DNA from: Phallus indusiatus
Lineage: Eukaryota > Basidiomycota > Agaricomycetes > Phallales > Phallaceae
Direction of reading: 5' to 3'
Assembly (NCBI GenBank): GCA_027605045.1
Contig: JAQFWX010000008.1
Location: 186,001 to 250,000, forward strand
Length of the DNA stretch: 64,000 nucleotides
The notes beneath the pieces are model-generated. The model searched no databases. It worked only from the letters and a program-made list of their open reading frames with translations, and was not told where the DNA came from. Every line of letters begins with the position of its first letter. The stretch's first letter is position 1. Positions 60,945 to 64,000 of the stretch are shown here, piece after piece. Position numbers and translations under genes: made by a program.

Positions 60945-61251
60945 GACGGTAATGACACTGGAAGGATAGCAAAAAGTACATCGGGTAGAACCTATCTAGC
61001 GCGGGGTTCAATTTGAGAGCCTGGTTGCAAGCCGGATGAATTATTTAGGATGCAGGAGGATGCAGGTTAGAATCTTAATGCGAGAACTCAGAACTCAGAA
61101 CTGATATGTTGTCCCGAGTCGCGTGCTGACATAAGTCACGTGATGTTGTCAGCTGTGGACGCGTCAAGCGTCGTGTCCAACGCGTCTGAACTCAAAACAT
61201 TGTTCTTCACTGTGGCACCTTCGACATTGAACATTCAAACATCACAGCGAG
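60945..61251. other. Divergent promoter region
   Basis: 307 bp between the divergent starts of the PD-(D/E)XK-like and long coiled-coil genes. It contains the CACGTG box at 61137-61142 and a short direct repeat gaactcagaactcagaact at about 61,084-61,102. Confidence 0.5.
61135..61144. promoter_or_regulatory. Cbf1-like GTCACGTGAT site
   Basis: Matches the RTCACGTG core bound by Cbf1 and related bHLH factors in fungi. It lies in the divergent 307 bp region, 107 bp upstream of the plus-strand start. Motif match only. Confidence 0.4.
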
Positions 61252-64000
61252 ATGGATTTACCGCTCGAGACACCCTCTCGCATTCTTCGGAGGATAAAAG
61301 CTTTGGAGGAAGAAGACATGGACTTGCCGTCGTTGCCATCATTTCCAGCCTATGAAGATTCCGATATTCACACTTCTTTCAAAGCTAGCACAGCTGCCCC
61401 CTCTTTGTCAAGGAAAGACATACAAAGAGAGCTAGTTGACATTTCTCAAAAGATTCAAGCACCACATGAATCTACTCACACTCCCTCAGTGCATGGCTCG
61501 AGATCAACCATCCGCCCGCCATCCACAACACCCAGCGCAGGTCGACTGGCGCATTCTTTCGGCTCTTCCATTGCAAAGAAAAGTCCCAATCAAAGCCTTG
61601 AAGCTAGCAAATCATTTTCTCGGAAAAAAGATTATAGCATGGAGTCAGAACCTTCCCTTCCTCACATATACGCTCAACAACCATACGTGCCGAATCCGCT
61701 TGAAACCCCGGCTTTATCGGAAAAGTTTGTTCATCCTTCCATGCACACCAGTGAAATTCGTTCTCGCACTAGGTCCCCTTTATCATTTCAAACCACACAC
61801 ACGCCTCGGAGTACGAATGTGTATGACTATTCCGTCAGCTTGCGATCAGACGGTCCCGAGGTAGGCTGTTAGTTCAATGAGTAGAATGTTTGTCAAATGA
61901 TTTTTCTTTTGCTAGCATGTGTCGCATCGACTCTCGCGAACCCGCACGCGCACGCCGTCATTGAGTCGTACGACGCCTTCTCCACCGTCGACATCACCAA
62001 ATTCTACGCCGAAGAGCGTTCACTCTCCTATGATGTTCAATCGCGAGCTTCATTCTCCTTCATCAAATTCCAGCGAGCACTTGGACCTAGGAGTCCAGGA
62101 GAGTATTTCCCAGTCACACGAGCAGAATGGCGGTTCACAGAACTCGCAGAGCATAGAGGAGAACGATCTCGTTCATTCCGAGTCGGTCGTTTCGAACAAA
62201 AGCAGAGCTTCTATGAGGCAAATCTCAGCTATACAAGCGTCAGAATCAGTATCGTCAGAAGAGCAAGCATCCAACTCCTCTTCCTCGAGTGGTAGTGGAC
62301 TTGTCAGGACGCCTTATCCTCCTGCGTTTTCTTCGCCCGCGAATACCGATTCTCAGACTGCCACCCCCGCTCCTCCATTCGCTCGTCGTCCTCGATTTGC
62401 AGTCCAAGAAACCCAATCACCCGCACCTAAACCCCAGAACGAGGATCATAATACACCGTACAACCGCCGTCGGTCATTCTTACTGGAACTTGTCAATTCC
62501 AATGCTCGACCCAGGATGACATTTCCTACTCCACATCCCTTCGCGCGTGCGGTAGCAACACCCCGCCCTCGAGCTCATCCTTTATCTCAAGCCTGGACGC
62601 CATCTTCAGGTTCAGATAATGAATTAGACACGCCGGGGAATCGCAATTCATTTATCTCCACGGCTTCTTCTCATGACTTGACGGTACATCCAAGAGCCAA
62701 CGCTTCTTTCGATCCTACGACTGGAATGCAAGGCGTGGGGAGGTTTAATGCTCCGAAACTAAATCTATATATGCATAGTCTGAACCGGCAACTTCAAGAA
62801 GAAAATCGTGTTCTTGTCGAGCGACTCAGTAAATTGGGTGAAGAGGTCGAGCTGAACAAAGTTGCAGAGGAGCTGGGAAATAATGAACTCAAGGCAATGG
62901 AGGACGCCGCTATAGCTGAGGTCGAGAGCATGCGACAAGAGCTTGAGAAGCGGGATTTCGAAAAAGAAGCCCTCGAAGTGGAGTTGCAGACGTTACAAAA
63001 GGACAAGGCACAGATAGAGCAGGACCTGGAAAAAGAGCGCGAAGGCCGGGAAGAGGATAACCTCCAATGGAAAGCACGATTAGCGGAACGTCTTGAGTTT
63101 GTCAACAAAGGCGTTGATGAAACACTGTCCACGATGGAGGCCAAGCTGAACGACCTAACTGCTGGAAAAGCCGAAGCCGAGGAAAAACTGCGGCGATGTG
63201 AACAAACAATACTTGCTCTGGATGAGGACCTCGAATTGGCCAAATGTAGGGCGGAGAAGGCTGAGAGTGCGTTAGCTAGTAACTCGGATCTGGGAATCGA
63301 ACTTCAAAAGGCGAACCGAACAGTCGATTCACTTAAAGAAGAAGCACGATCAGCTGATAATTGTGCAAAGGAGTATCAGGTTAAGCTAAAAGACGCTGAG
63401 AGGAGAGTGGCCGAAGCGGAGGATCACATCGAGGAGATAGATAACGAACTACGACAGGCTCTCGAGGGGCAGCAGAACGCGGAGGCTAATGCTTTAGAAT
63501 TACAAACCGAGTTGGATACTACCAATCAAGCTATAGAGAAACTCCAGAACGATTTAGATTCTGCTCAAGGCCATGTCAATCAGCTCACTATCCATGGTGA
63601 AAATTCGAATGCTCGCATCAAACATTTAGAAGCAGAGGCAACCAAATCGGAACAGGTTATTCGTCAATTAGAAAACGCCTTGGAGGACAGTGAAAAGAAG
63701 ATGTTAGAAGACGAAGAAGAGCTACAAGCTTTACGCGCCAAGGTCGAAAGATTAGAAAGGGACATTGAGCAACTGCAAGCCGCTCAACCAAGTTTATCGA
63801 GTGCGAGCGTAAGCAGATCCAAGGATGAAAAGCAATTGTACAACGCGGAAATTGAACAGCTTGAGGCAGAACTGGATGATGCGCATAAAGAAATTGGCAG
63901 ACTAAATCACATGCTTGGGCAATCTCCTGCTCGCAAAGCTGTCAATGCAGCGAAAGATGCCCATATCGAGCTTCTTGAAAAGGAGAAGAACGATTTAGTC
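61252..64000 (+). CDS. Long coiled-coil protein, 5' part (runs off the window)
   Basis: Exon 1 (61252-61860) starts MDLPLETPSRILRRIKALEE and is Ser/Thr/Pro-rich; after a 55 bp intron (61861-61915) exon 2 is open to the window end. It continues disordered with RSRTRTPSLSR-like basic Ser/Pro repeats (HVSHRLSRTRTRTPSLSRTT) and then RPRMTFPTPHPFARAVATP. A short block FNAPKLNLYMHSLNRQLQEE precedes a continuous heptad coiled coil from about residue 495 to the edge, rich in Glu, Lys and Leu. This architecture resembles spindle-pole, septation or microtubule-organising proteins of the Mto1/centrosomin type, but I cannot recognise a CM1 motif with confidence. The reading is partial. Function unknown; scaffold role is inference. 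Confidence 0.7.

Noticed and set aside
61897..62295. 132-codon plus-strand frame with a signal-peptide-like start
   Set aside because: It overlaps exon 2 of the long coiled-coil gene in another frame; the coiled-coil frame is open for over 2 kb.

Overview
This is a 64 kb piece of nuclear DNA from a filamentous basidiomycete, most likely an Agaricomycete. The inference rests on dense genes cut by many introns of about 50-60 bp, three members of the expanded Agaricomycete arrestin-like family, a DNMT5-type DNA methyltransferase, and a decayed gene of a kind I associate with basidiomycete transposon-linked DUF6589 proteins. No tRNA, rRNA, CRISPR or intact transposon was recognised. All gene models were built by eye from splice sites and reading-frame continuity; gene ranges run from start to stop codon and include introns.

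Left part (1-15.4 kb), mainly metabolism: NAD+ synthetase (partial, minus), glycerol kinase (minus), an arrestin-like gene (plus), a secreted GH92 alpha-mannosidase (minus), a LYC1-type lysine N-acetyltransferase (plus) and HMG-CoA synthase (minus). Middle left (15.4-28.3 kb): a large Reg1-like protein phosphatase 1 regulatory subunit (minus), then two more arrestin-like paralogues in tandem (minus), separated by long gene-poor stretches.

Middle (28.3-43.9 kb): actin-related protein 2 (minus), divergent from a CTD-interacting-domain RNA-processing protein (plus); pyridoxal kinase (plus); a 1,713-residue membrane-anchored protein with three START-like modules (plus); a secreted or membrane protein of unknown role (minus); and an HxxxD acyltransferase (minus).

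Right part (44-64 kb): an intact DNMT5 of about 2,135 residues combining a cytosine-5 methyltransferase, a SNF2 ATPase and a RING finger, and carrying a consensus PCNA-binding box at its N-terminus where I see no chromodomain. It converges on CRIPT. Next comes a duplicated pair of 223- and 224-residue dimeric alpha-beta-barrel-like genes flanking a frameshifted pseudogene, then a Ser/Pro-rich coiled-coil protein, a gene with a PD-(D/E)XK-like layout, and the 5' part of a long coiled-coil protein that runs off the window.

The genes do not form one pathway; this looks like an ordinary eukaryotic mixture. The items most worth a second look are the PIP-box DNMT5, the triple-START protein, the duplicated pair in which one copy lacks the 281 bp next to its start codon, and the PD-(D/E)XK-like gene with an altered active-site motif.
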